Positions 54,282 to 63,280 of a stretch of DNA of 64,000 nucleotides are shown piece by piece (within the stretch, counting starts at the first letter, position 1; the number at the start of each line of letters is the position of its first letter). Source of the stretch: Alphaproteobacteria bacterium (lineage in GTDB: Bacteria > Pseudomonadota > Alphaproteobacteria > Micavibrionales > Micavibrionaceae); contig JASBUS010000094.1 of assembly GCA_030147745.1 (NCBI GenBank), positions 62,001-126,000 of the forward strand. Reading direction: 5' to 3'. A program made the translations under genes and the position numbers. Below the pieces are notes generated by a model. That model was not told the origin of the DNA. It did no database searches and saw only the letters and a list, made by a program, of their open reading frames with translations.

Positions 54282-54698
54282 TTAACGGACGACAAATTGC
54301 AAATGATGCACAACCTGTTGTTCTTGAACCTTTGTAACCAACAAAATACGGCTATCGTTTTTTACCGCCTTTTGGTCTTCATCTTGTAAGAATAGGTTCA
54401 AGTATGCCACAGAACCGCTATTTTGTACAATAGAAAATTGTTTAATCTCGCTATCATACTCGATCCAGCTTGGCACATCGCCTAAGTCCTTCATCACCAC
54501 CAGAACTGTTCGACCATTATGACGCACAAAAGAGGCGCTATTCTGGATTAAACCATCCGTTCCTTTAAGTGGTTGATCAGACTGAGCAGATGATACCGGC
54601 ACAGCTGAGCCCTTCTTACGTTTCCCAACATACAGACAAAAGGTAAAGAATTTCTTTATTTTTGCAAAAAGAGCCACAGAGATTGAATCCTTGAACAT
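54282..54698 (-). CDS. Unknown protein, FVRH-domain pair, shorter copy (138 aa)
   Basis: Has a short hydrophobic, basic N-terminus (about 6-27) that may sit in the membrane, a disordered linker, and a C-terminal domain of about 85 residues. That domain is shared with the next gene upstream: FVRHxGRxVLVV, DVPxW(I/L)EY, FSIV, SRILLVT and VVHHL/IVHHL occur at matching positions. The paired His and aromatic residues could be a binding site. Located just upstream of the secretin cluster on the same strand. Confidence 0.68.
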   Translation of the reverse strand: MFKDSISVALFAKIKKFFTFCLYVGKRKKGSAVPVSSAQSDQPLKGTDGLIQNSASFVRHNGRTVLVVMKDLGDVPSWIEYDSEIKQFSIVQNSGSVAYLNLFLQDEDQKAVKNDSRILLVTKVQEQQVVHHLQFVVR

Positions 54699-54752
54699 GA
54701 CATGACTAAAGTAGACAAGACCATTATGGCAGGGTCAGCGTGATATGTTAGG

Positions 54753-55313
54753 CTATTTCAGCAAAAACATCAAATGATGCACGATTTTTTCGCCATCGCC
54801 GCTCGTCACCAACAAAATTCGACTTTCCTCTTCCAAATCTTCGATATATTTCGCATCAACCTTCAAGTCAATATGTGCGACCTGACCATCCATCATCACA
54901 ATTGAAAAATGGCTAATTTGCTTCTGATATTCCAGCCATTGCGGCACATCAGGCAGCATATAATCCACCACCAAGACCTGACGCCCTTCATGGCGCACAA
55001 ACAAGGCGTGATGATCAAGGATAAGCTGACCACGCTTATCCGCACCATCTTCTAGACTAAGCGGCGCATCACTCTTTAGGGGCTTCCAGCCGCGCTCATT
55101 ACTAATTTCATCATCGCCGTAATCGGACACATCATAATCAAGCCCGTCATAATCATCACTTTGCACGGCTTCAAAATCATAGCTTTCGTCTGGCGCATCC
55201 TGAATGGGTGCTTCTTCGATGCCGCGCATACGCTTAAACACCCAATACAATATGCGAAAGGGTGCGGTCAAAATATACAACAAAATTCTAATGACTATTA
55301 ATAAGGCGTCCAT
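54753..55313 (-). CDS. Unknown membrane-anchored protein, FVRH-domain pair, longer copy (186 aa)
   Basis: Begins with a hydrophobic helix (MDALLIVIRILLYILTAPF, about 3-25), then an acidic Tyr/Asp-rich linker (about 38-72), and ends with the FVRH domain common to the following gene (ALFVRHEGRQVLVV to KIVHHLMFLLK, about 103-186). The shared domain begins just before the FVRH motif and runs to the C-terminus, with conserved Trp-x-Glu-Tyr. Probably a tandem duplicate. It is divergent from pyrB. Confidence 0.7.
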   Translation of the reverse strand: MDALLIVIRILLYILTAPFRILYWVFKRMRGIEEAPIQDAPDESYDFEAVQSDDYDGLDYDVSDYGDDEISNERGWKPLKSDAPLSLEDGADKRGQLILDHHALFVRHEGRQVLVVDYMLPDVPQWLEYQKQISHFSIVMMDGQVAHIDLKVDAKYIEDLEEESRILLVTSGDGEKIVHHLMFLLK

Positions 55314-55443
55314 GGAGGGGGCTTGAAAATAAGACAGTAATTTTAAAAAGTATCACACAGCCTTATACAAAAATCTAGTTCGGATATGGACAAGATATTA
55401 TTTATCCTGCATAAATGAGCAACTTTCAGACAAGGATGATGTA

Positions 55444-56370
55444 ATGAGTAGCATAGCCCATTTACGTGATATCGCAGATTTAACGGCCGATGATGTTCGT
55501 AATTTATTAAGCCGCGCCGCCTTTTTCAAAGACGCGCTGAAGCATAAAAAAGACGTTTCACACAAACATCGCGGCAAAGTCGCCCTGTCCTTTTTCGTTG
55601 AGAATTCCACGCGCACCCGCATTTCATTTGAAATGGCCGCTTTGCGCCTTGGCGTATCCGTTATTAATTGGGACAGCGCATCCAGCAGTCTAAGCAAAGG
55701 CGAAAGCTTTGAAGATACGATTGAAACCCTCGCCTCTATCGCGCCCGATATTCTTGTTATGCGCCATAGCGAATATAACGCACCGCGCAGTGTCGCCCGT
55801 TATATGAATTGCCCTGTCGTCAATGGCGGCGATAGTTACCGCGCCCATCCGACCCAAGCCCTACTCGACCTAATGACCATACAAGAACATAAAGGCGATG
55901 TGTCCAAATTAAAAGTCGCGATTTGTGGCGATATTGCCCATAGCCGCGTTGCACGTTCAAATGCAGAGCTTCTTGACCTGCTCGGCGCGGATATTCATAT
56001 GGTCGCGCCTGAATATTTAATGCCGCAGGAACTGCCTTATAAGAACGCCACTGCCTATACCGACCTAAATGAAGGCATAAAAGATTGTGACGTTGTCATG
56101 ATGCTCCGCCTCCAAAAAGAACGCATGACCCAAGGCTTGATTACATCAGACCACGATTACTTTGCGCAATTCGGTTTGACGCATGAACGTTTGGAACATG
56201 CCAAACAAGGCGCGATGGTTATGCATCCAGGCCCGATGAATCGCGGCGTGGAAATTGATGATGCGGTGGCGGATGACCCGAATGTCAGCTTAATCCGCGC
56301 GCAAGTCGCCAATGGCGTCCCGATGCGTATGGCGGTTTTAGACTGGTTATTAGAAAAGAATGAGGCGTAA
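55444..56370 (+). CDS. pyrB: Aspartate carbamoyltransferase catalytic subunit
   Basis: Second step of pyrimidine synthesis: carbamoyl phosphate plus aspartate to carbamoylaspartate. Motifs: STRTRISFE (about 59-67), SSLSKGESFEDT, the HPTQALLDL loop (about 138-146) and PGPMNRGVEI. The 308 residues lack a regulatory partner in the window. AAGGA 8 bases upstream marks the start. In many alphaproteobacteria pyrC follows; here plsY follows within 4 bases. Confidence 0.95.
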   Translation: MSSIAHLRDIADLTADDVRNLLSRAAFFKDALKHKKDVSHKHRGKVALSFFVENSTRTRISFEMAALRLGVSVINWDSASSSLSKGESFEDTIETLASIAPDILVMRHSEYNAPRSVARYMNCPVVNGGDSYRAHPTQALLDLMTIQEHKGDVSKLKVAICGDIAHSRVARSNAELLDLLGADIHMVAPEYLMPQELPYKNATAYTDLNEGIKDCDVVMMLRLQKERMTQGLITSDHDYFAQFGLTHERLEHAKQGAMVMHPGPMNRGVEIDDAVADDPNVSLIRAQVANGVPMRMAVLDWLLEKNEA

Positions 56371-56373
56371 ATC

Positions 56374-57021
56374 ATGAGTGCAGATATTTTTATTCTTATG
56401 GCGATTAGCTATATTTTCGGCTCACTGCCTTTTGGCTTAATATTATGTGTGGCCTTTGGTTATGGCGACATTCGCAAAATCGGTTCAGGCAATATCGGCG
56501 CAACCAATGTATTGCGCACAGGCAATAAAGTTCTGGCGCTGATCACTTTGCTGCTTGATAGCGGTAAAGGCGCGATTGCCGTTGGCCTTGCGGCGCTGCT
56601 CATTCATAATGGCCTTTTTACCAACAGCCTTGAAAGCGCTGCATCGCTTTATGTCGTGTGTGGTTTTTGTGCGATTATCGGGCATTGCTTCCCTGTCTGG
56701 TTAAAATTTAAAGGCGGCAAAGGCGTTGCCACCACATTAGGCGGCCTGCTTGCTGCCTTGCCACTAGTTGGCCTGTCATGCTGCGCCCTTTGGCTTGTTA
56801 GCGCCGTGATCAGCCGCATTTCATCACTTTCAGCTTTACTGGCAACATTGGCCGCACCATTACTCGCACAATATTTCTATGGCGACTTGAGCGGCGTTAC
56901 CGCCCCAGTCGCAGGAATTACCGTTTTGGTTTGGGCGAAGCATCACGCCAATATCAAACGCATCCTTAAAGGTGAAGAACCTAAAATCGGCAAGAAAAAG
57001 CCAAGCGAAGAAAAGGCTTAA
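56374..57021 (+). CDS. plsY: Glycerol-3-phosphate acyltransferase PlsY
   Basis: Membrane enzyme that acylates glycerol-3-phosphate with acyl phosphate in phospholipid synthesis. 215 residues with five to seven hydrophobic segments, the conserved GSGNIGATNVLRTG loop (about 36-49) and the GHCFPVWLKFKGGKGVATTLGG motif (about 101-122), both catalytic. A short Lys-rich cytoplasmic tail ends the protein. It lies within the pyrB-dprA-topA block. Confidence 0.95.
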   Translation: MSADIFILMAISYIFGSLPFGLILCVAFGYGDIRKIGSGNIGATNVLRTGNKVLALITLLLDSGKGAIAVGLAALLIHNGLFTNSLESAASLYVVCGFCAIIGHCFPVWLKFKGGKGVATTLGGLLAALPLVGLSCCALWLVSAVISRISSLSALLATLAAPLLAQYFYGDLSGVTAPVAGITVLVWAKHHANIKRILKGEEPKIGKKKPSEEKA

Positions 57022-57023
57022 AT

Positions 57024-58187
57024 TTGGATTTATTCACGCATTCAGACCGCAGCCCCTTACCGCCGCTCAGCCCGCAGGAGCGTTTGGCATGGCTGCGCCT
57101 TATTCGGTCTGATCGCGTTGGCCCCGTGACATTTTATCAATTGGTTGCACGCTTTGGCAGCGCAAGCAAAGCGCTTGACGCGCTGCCTGATTTAGCGCGC
57201 CGCGGCGGCCGTAAAAATGATTTTATCCCCTTCCCGCAAAGCCGCGCCGAAGATGAGCTTGCACAAATTGAAAAGCATGGCGGCGTGCTGCTTACGCCGC
57301 GTGATGCCGATTACCCAATCGGCCTATCTGAAATCAGCGATGCGCCGCCCGTGATCACCGTGCTTGGCCGCCGTGATTTGTTGCACAACAAAATGCTGGC
57401 TATTGTCGGGGCGCGTAACGCTTCACTCAACGGTCAAAAATTCACCCGCCGCATCGCGCAGGATTTAGGGCAAGCGGGCATTACGATTATATCTGGCCTT
57501 GCCCGCGGCATTGATACCGCCGCCCATGAAGCAAGCCTTGAAACAGGCACGATTGCCGTGGTCGCCGGTGGGGCAGATGTCATTTACCCCAAAGAAAATA
57601 CAAAATTATATGAACACATCATCTGCGAAGGCTGCCTGATTGCCGAAAGCCCCTGGGGCACTGAACCACTTGCCCGCCACTTCCCACGCCGTAACCGCAT
57701 TATCTCAGGCGCATCTTTAGGGACTTTGGTCGTTGAAGCCTCACTCAAATCAGGCTCACTCATCACCGCGCGCTACGCAGGCGAACAAGGGCGTGATGTT
57801 TTTGCCGTGCCAGGCTTCCCAAGCGACCCACGCGCACAAGGGCCAAACAGCCTGCTGCGTGACGGGGCGATCTTGACCGAAAAAGCCGAAGATATCATTT
57901 CAACATTGGATGGTTTCTTTAGTGCGCGTCATGGCAAAAGCGATGGCTTAAGCGAAAATCAACAGATGTTTTCACCCCTTTCGCCCATGAGCGAACCTAG
58001 CGAAAACACAAGGGATGCTATATGCAACCACATTGAAAACAATCTATCACATGTTCCGGTAACGGTTGACGAATTGCTTAGAACATGTCAATTCAATATA
58101 TCAGAAGTGCAAACGGTGCTGTTAGATATGGAACTTGGTGGGCGAATTACCCGCCATAGCGGCAACCGAATAAGCTTATTGGAGTAA
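57024..58187 (+). CDS. dprA: DNA processing protein DprA
   Basis: Loads RecA onto incoming single-stranded DNA during natural transformation. The best start is a TTG at 57024, 2 bases after plsY. A SAM-like N-terminal domain (about 15-70) is followed by the Rossmann domain with VGARNASLNGQKFTRRIA and ISGLARGIDTAAHEASL (about 135-175), the GGADVIYPKEN motif, and a C-terminal winged helix (about 330-387, DELLRTCQFNISEV). Length 387 is typical. Confidence 0.92.
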   Translation: MDLFTHSDRSPLPPLSPQERLAWLRLIRSDRVGPVTFYQLVARFGSASKALDALPDLARRGGRKNDFIPFPQSRAEDELAQIEKHGGVLLTPRDADYPIGLSEISDAPPVITVLGRRDLLHNKMLAIVGARNASLNGQKFTRRIAQDLGQAGITIISGLARGIDTAAHEASLETGTIAVVAGGADVIYPKENTKLYEHIICEGCLIAESPWGTEPLARHFPRRNRIISGASLGTLVVEASLKSGSLITARYAGEQGRDVFAVPGFPSDPRAQGPNSLLRDGAILTEKAEDIISTLDGFFSARHGKSDGLSENQQMFSPLSPMSEPSENTRDAICNHIENNLSHVPVTVDELLRTCQFNISEVQTVLLDMELGGRITRHSGNRISLLE

Positions 58188-58200
58188 AGAAAGCAGAGTA

Positions 58201-60588
58201 ATGGCTAAAAATCTTGTCATCGTGGAATCACCGGCCAAGGCCAAGACGATTAATAAATATCTAGGTAAGGATTATAAAGTTCTTGCATCATACGGGCATG
58301 TGCGTGATTTGACCGCAAAAGACGGTTCGGTTGACCCTGACAATCATTTCGCGATGAAATGGGAAGTAAGCGGCCGCGCGAGCAAAACATTAAAAGAACT
58401 CTCGACCGAGCTTAAAGAAGCCGAAGCCGTCTTTCTCGCAACTGACCCCGACCGCGAAGGGGAAGCCATTTCATGGCATTTACAGGAATATTTTAAAGAG
58501 AAAAAACTTTTAAAAGACAAAAAAGTTTTCCGCGTGACCTTTAACGAGATCACCAAAGCTGCCGTGCAAAAAGCCTTTGATAAACCACGTGACCTTGATG
58601 ATCCATTAATCCAAGCTTATTTGGCACGCCGCGCGCTTGATTATTTGGTGGGCTTTAACATTTCACCTGTATTATGGCGCAAATTACCGGGCTCAAAATC
58701 TGCAGGCCGCGTGCAATCTGTTGCGCTGCGTTTGATTTGTGAACGCGAATTTGAAATTGAAGAATTTAACGCGCAGGAATATTGGAGCATCGCAACGACG
58801 CTGCTTACACCTGAAGGCGCACCATTCTCAGCGCGCCTAACGCATTTATCTGGCAATAAGCTTGGCAAAATGGATATAGGCAGCGAAGCACAAGCCAAAG
58901 CCGCCGTTGCCCGCATTGAAAATAAAAACCTAAAAATCCAAAGCATTGAGAAGAAACAAGTTCGTCGCAACCCATATGCGCCGTTCATTACATCGACATT
59001 GCAGCAGGAAGCCGCCCGTAAATTGGGCATGAGCGCGCAGCAAACCATGCGTACCGCGCAAAAACTTTATGAAGGTGCGTCAATTGGCGGTGAGACCGTT
59101 GGTTTGATCACCTATATGCGTACCGACGGTACGACTTTGTCAGAAGATGCGGTAAAACAATGCCGCGATCAAATCTTGTCAGACTATGGTCAGAACTATC
59201 TGCCAGATGCGCCGCGTTTGTTTAAATCTAAAGCCAAAAACGCACAGGAAGCGCACGAAGCGATCCGCCCGACAGATTTAAGCCGCACACCAAAAGACGT
59301 TGCGCCCTATTTGGATGACGAACAAAACAAGCTTTATGAGCTGATTTGGAAACGCACCATGGCATCGCAAATGGAACAAGCGATCCTTGACCGCGTAACC
59401 GCAGATATTTCAGATGGCACAGATGACGTTGTCTTACGCGCGGTTGGCTCAACCCTCGCCTTTGATGGTTTCATGCGTTTATACCGCGAAGAGGCTGAAG
59501 AAGGCCAAGACGTGAATGAAGAGGACGATAACAGCGATCGCCTTCTTCCGCCAATGAAGGTACAAGATGCCTTGAAAATTACAGGCATTACACCAGACCA
59601 ACATTTCACACAGCCACCGCCACGTTATTCTGAAGCGAGCCTAGTGAAAACATTGGAAGAAAAAGGCATTGGCCGTCCATCGACATATGCATCTATTTTA
59701 CAGGTGTTACGTGACCGCAGCTATGTGCGCATGGAAAAGCGCCGCTTCTACCCAGAAGACCGCGGCCGTTTGGTGACAGCCTTCCTAACAGAGTATTTCA
59801 AACGCTATGTCGATTATGAATTTACGGCAAATCTGGAAGATCAGCTCGATGCGATTTCATCTGGCAGCGTGACATGGACAGATGCCCTAACCCTATTCTG
59901 GCGCGACTTTAAGGCTGCAGTTGATGCAACCAAAGACTTAACCATCACAGCCGTACTTGACCACTTAGATGAAACATTGGGCGCGCACTTCTTTAAGCCG
60001 ACAGATGACAATAAAGAGCCGCGCAAATGTAAAAGCTGTTCAGATGGTCGCCTGTCTTTGAAACTTGGTAAATTTGGCGCATTTATTGGCTGTTCAAATT
60101 ATCCGGAATGTAAATTCACCCGCCAATTGGCTGAAGTCGAAGGTGTTGACGGTGAAGATGCAACGAAGCCGCTTATGGATGGCCCGAAAGTTTTGGGTAC
60201 AGATCCTGCCACTGGCCGCACCATCACATTGCGTAAAGGCCCATATGGCCCATATGTACAGATCGACCCGCCAGAGGAATCTGCTGACGCAAAAAGTAAG
60301 AAGAAAGAAAAGCCAAAGCGCCAAGGCCTACCAAAAGGCACTTCATATGACGATGTGACGCTAGAATCTGCGATTAGCCTGCTGGCGCTTCCACGTGATG
60401 TTGGTAAGCACCCAGAAACAGGCGATATGATTCAGGCGGGTATTGGTCGTTATGGCCCTTATTTGAAGCATGATGGTAAGTTTATTTCATTGCCGAAAGA
60501 TGAAAGCGTTCTGACCGTTGGCATCAACCGTGCTATCGATATCATCGCTGAAGACGCCGAGAAGAAAAAGAAAAAAGACGCTAAGTAA
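58201..60588 (+). CDS. topA: DNA topoisomerase I
   Basis: Relaxes negative supercoils. The Toprim domain starts with VESPAKAKTINKYLG (about 8-22) and contains ATDPDREGEAISWHL; the catalytic Tyr lies in LITYMRTDG (about 301). One C4 zinc finger is clear near 609-635 (CKSC...GCSNYPEC), then a basic C-terminal tail with zinc-ribbon-like repeats lacking Cys (GRYGPYLKHDGK). The 795 residues are somewhat shorter than many relatives. It follows dprA and ends the pyrB-topA block. Confidence 0.95.
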   Translation: MAKNLVIVESPAKAKTINKYLGKDYKVLASYGHVRDLTAKDGSVDPDNHFAMKWEVSGRASKTLKELSTELKEAEAVFLATDPDREGEAISWHLQEYFKEKKLLKDKKVFRVTFNEITKAAVQKAFDKPRDLDDPLIQAYLARRALDYLVGFNISPVLWRKLPGSKSAGRVQSVALRLICEREFEIEEFNAQEYWSIATTLLTPEGAPFSARLTHLSGNKLGKMDIGSEAQAKAAVARIENKNLKIQSIEKKQVRRNPYAPFITSTLQQEAARKLGMSAQQTMRTAQKLYEGASIGGETVGLITYMRTDGTTLSEDAVKQCRDQILSDYGQNYLPDAPRLFKSKAKNAQEAHEAIRPTDLSRTPKDVAPYLDDEQNKLYELIWKRTMASQMEQAILDRVTADISDGTDDVVLRAVGSTLAFDGFMRLYREEAEEGQDVNEEDDNSDRLLPPMKVQDALKITGITPDQHFTQPPPRYSEASLVKTLEEKGIGRPSTYASILQVLRDRSYVRMEKRRFYPEDRGRLVTAFLTEYFKRYVDYEFTANLEDQLDAISSGSVTWTDALTLFWRDFKAAVDATKDLTITAVLDHLDETLGAHFFKPTDDNKEPRKCKSCSDGRLSLKLGKFGAFIGCSNYPECKFTRQLAEVEGVDGEDATKPLMDGPKVLGTDPATGRTITLRKGPYGPYVQIDPPEESADAKSKKKEKPKRQGLPKGTSYDDVTLESAISLLALPRDVGKHPETGDMIQAGIGRYGPYLKHDGKFISLPKDESVLTVGINRAIDIIAEDAEKKKKKDAK

Positions 60589-60680
60589 AATATCATTTTA
60601 CATATTTCTTGTTTTTTATCTTAAACTATGTTAGTTTCTCCCTCAGAATTTAACGCGCGTTGCGTTGTGGAGGGCATAAA

Positions 60681-61289
60681 ATGACTGACAATAATGATGT
60701 ATATCTAGAGTTTAAGGCCGTTGTCCAAGATGGCGAAGGCGCATTCAGCCGTATGGTCTTCCCAGGGCGCGATGAAATCAACGGCGCACCTGCTGATTGG
60801 CCCCTTGCAACAGACATCAAAGAAGGCCATTTGCAGCCAGGCTCTATGAATTGCCGCGTCACAAGCTTCCCTGACAATTTCAATAAATTAGCTGGCAAAG
60901 GTGACCGCATCGCGGCGCTTGATAGCGGGCAATTTACCCCCGCTTTTGAAATTCCACGCGAAGCCATTAAAAATAACCGCGTTGCCCCATGGGGCCCTGA
61001 TTGCAATCAACGTATGGGGATTGCACAAGCTTGGCGCTGTGTTGTGACAAACGAAGACACCAAAGAAGAATTTAATGCTTGGCATGTGCGCCGCATTGAT
61101 GGTACTTATCCTCCGTTCCACGGCATTATCGAACTTATGGCTGACCGCAAATTACGTGATGCACATAAGCTTGAAAACGGAACACCCATAACAATTAAAA
61201 TGTATAAAGGTGAACAAAATGGCACAGCCGGACAAAACACCACAGCCACAACAGGGTGGCTTAGCAAGCTTAAAAACATTTTGGGATAG
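60681..61289 (+). CDS. Unknown protein resembling archaeal riboflavin kinase (DUF120/RibK-like)
   Basis: I start at the ATG at 60681, after GGAGGG. The 202-residue protein carries features of the CTP-dependent riboflavin kinase fold: a DGEGAFSRMVFPGRD start, LQPGSMNCRV in place of the usual P-G-T-L-N-V (Ser and Asn at the metal-binding positions), and FHGIIELMADRKLRDAHKLENGTPITI matching the H-x-x-x-I-E-I-I-A ... LR ... L-x-D-G-D-x-V pattern at the end. Bacteria normally use a different kinase. The similarity is from motif order; homology is unproven. A short tail overlaps the next gene. Confidence 0.5.
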   Translation: MTDNNDVYLEFKAVVQDGEGAFSRMVFPGRDEINGAPADWPLATDIKEGHLQPGSMNCRVTSFPDNFNKLAGKGDRIAALDSGQFTPAFEIPREAIKNNRVAPWGPDCNQRMGIAQAWRCVVTNEDTKEEFNAWHVRRIDGTYPPFHGIIELMADRKLRDAHKLENGTPITIKMYKGEQNGTAGQNTTATTGWLSKLKNILG

Positions 61290-61428
61290 ATTGATTATCG
61301 CCGCAGCGATGAGCAATTGCGCCATGGGCATGACCCATTTTGGCGAAAGCGCCGAAGGATTTATTCGTTTGCAAAAGCAAATGGATGCGCTTGACAAAAA
61401 AGGTCAAGAGCCGAAGGCCAAGCCTTAA
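61219..61428 (+). CDS. Small unknown protein overlapping the RibK-like gene (69 aa)
   Basis: The ATG at 61219 has AAAGGTG about 6 bases before it, and begins MAQPDKTPQPQ. It overlaps the preceding gene by 71 bases in another frame. A short hydrophobic-amphipathic helix (DRLIIAAAMSNCAMGMTHFGESAEGFIRL, about 23-51) is followed by a charged tail. It converges on the ABC exporter. It could be real given its ribosome site, but may be an accident of the overlap. Confidence 0.5.
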   Translation: MAQPDKTPQPQQGGLASLKTFWDRLIIAAAMSNCAMGMTHFGESAEGFIRLQKQMDALDKKGQEPKAKP

Positions 61429-63236
61429 TCCTTGATAAATCCACCGGATTGCATCGACCATAATTTTGCATAGACGCCGTTTTGCGCAATCAAATCGGCG
61501 TGGTTGCCTTCCTCAATAATCTTGCCATTTTCAATGACAATTAAACGATCGAGATGATTAATCGTCGATAGACGATGCGCAACGGCAATCACCGTCTTGC
61601 CCTCCATCACGCCTTCTAGGCTTTGCTGAATTAAACGCTCGCTTTCGCTATCTAGCGCTGATGTTGCTTCATCCAGCACCAAGATTGGCGCATCTTTTAA
61701 AATGGCGCGCGCTATGGCAATGCGTTGACGCTGGCCACCAGATAGGCGCACGCCGCGCTCCCCGACTATGGTTTGGTAACCCTCAGGTAAATCTTCGATA
61801 AAGTCATGGGCATAGGCCTGCTTTGCGGCGGCAATGACCTCCGCATCCGTTGCTTCAAAACGGCCATAGCGTATGTTATCGAGAATACTGTGATTAAACA
61901 ATGAAATATCCTGCGGGATAATCGCGATATTTTGGCGCAGGCTATCTAAGTCGACATCGACAATATTCTGCCCATCAATACAGATCTGACCGCTCTGCAC
62001 ATCATAAAAACGCAACAGCAATTTGATTAAGGACGACTTACCCGCCCCCGATGTACCGATTAAACCAATCTTCTCCCCCGCTTTGATTTCAAGGTCTAGG
62101 CCATCAAAAACCTGCTGCACGCCGCCATATAGAAACGATATGTTTTGTATTGATATATTGGCTTGCTCAATATTCAACATAGGCGCGCCTTCAGCGGAAG
62201 TTATGCTTGGCTGCATGCTCATACTAATTATTAAGCGTTTCACTGCCGTATAGCTTTCCACAACAAGGGCAAAAATGCGCGTAAAAGATGCCAAGCGGTC
62301 CCATACTGTCAACATAAACAACGTTACTAAGACGAACGCAGAGATACTCATATTACCTCGCTGAACCTCATAGATAGAAAACACCGCCACGGCGGTAATC
62401 CAGCAAACCGCCAACATATCTGTTAGCGCCCAACGTAAACCTCGTAATTTTGCCGCATCCATCATAGCGCTATGGCTAACCAACTCCTTACGCGCCCCCT
62501 CAGCCATTAAGAAGCAATGCAAGTTAAACAACTTTACTGTGGCGATTGAATTGACAAACTCATAAACCTTGGTGGATAGATTTTCTAAAGTTTCATAGTA
62601 ACGATTTGTCGGCTTAAGCAACCATTGCCCCGTATAATAAGATGCCGCTATGTATGTTGTGACATATAGTGCAAGGGGAATAATAAAGTAATTTGGCATA
62701 TCCATGACATAAACAGAAATAAACATGCTAACAAAAATAGCTAAGAAATCACTCACATCCCAAAAATAATTTTCAAACAAGTCGAACAGCCCCTTACGCG
62801 CAGTAACAATTCGCTGCATCTTCCCGCCTGAACCTGACAACTCATGCCAAGATAAAGGCATACGCATATAGTGCCGCACAGCGAACATGCTCATTTCGCG
62901 CGAGATCTTATCACATATAGACATCCGGCGATGAATAAGCACCCAACATAAAAAACAAATGATGTTAAGCACAACAAAAACAGTGAGGATCATTAATGGC
63001 TGGCGTAAATCATCCTGTACACGTCCCTGCTCAAACAATTCAGCAATCTTGGTAAAAAATAACGCCGTGCACATAAAATATATATAACGCGCCAAATGCA
63101 CTAAATTATAGATTAATAGCTCCGCCTTATACGGCTTAGTAAAAAACCATATCCAAGGCAACAAAGCCTTGGTGCGCGGCGCGTCAGATGCATCCGGCAC
63201 GTTTAGTGATTTAAACTTATAGAAACGATCTAACAT
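61425..63236 (-). CDS. ABC exporter with fused membrane and ATPase domains (MsbA-like)
   Basis: A half-transporter of 603 residues. Six membrane helices lie within about 25-330. The nucleotide-binding domain has Walker A GTSGAGKSS (about 390-398), the signature LSGGQRQRIAIARAIL (about 497), Walker B ILVLDEATSALDSESE and the H-loop AHRLSTI. The family exports lipids, peptides or drugs; the substrate is unclear from sequence. It is convergent with the small 61219 gene, overlapping its end by 4 bases, and follows sspB on the same strand. Confidence 0.9.
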   Translation of the reverse strand: MLDRFYKFKSLNVPDASDAPRTKALLPWIWFFTKPYKAELLIYNLVHLARYIYFMCTALFFTKIAELFEQGRVQDDLRQPLMILTVFVVLNIICFLCWVLIHRRMSICDKISREMSMFAVRHYMRMPLSWHELSGSGGKMQRIVTARKGLFDLFENYFWDVSDFLAIFVSMFISVYVMDMPNYFIIPLALYVTTYIAASYYTGQWLLKPTNRYYETLENLSTKVYEFVNSIATVKLFNLHCFLMAEGARKELVSHSAMMDAAKLRGLRWALTDMLAVCWITAVAVFSIYEVQRGNMSISAFVLVTLFMLTVWDRLASFTRIFALVVESYTAVKRLIISMSMQPSITSAEGAPMLNIEQANISIQNISFLYGGVQQVFDGLDLEIKAGEKIGLIGTSGAGKSSLIKLLLRFYDVQSGQICIDGQNIVDVDLDSLRQNIAIIPQDISLFNHSILDNIRYGRFEATDAEVIAAAKQAYAHDFIEDLPEGYQTIVGERGVRLSGGQRQRIAIARAILKDAPILVLDEATSALDSESERLIQQSLEGVMEGKTVIAVAHRLSTINHLDRLIVIENGKIIEEGNHADLIAQNGVYAKLWSMQSGGFIKD

Positions 63237-63280
63237 TACGCCCCCTTTCCGTCATAGCCTAACTGCCATGCTTAGGGCGA

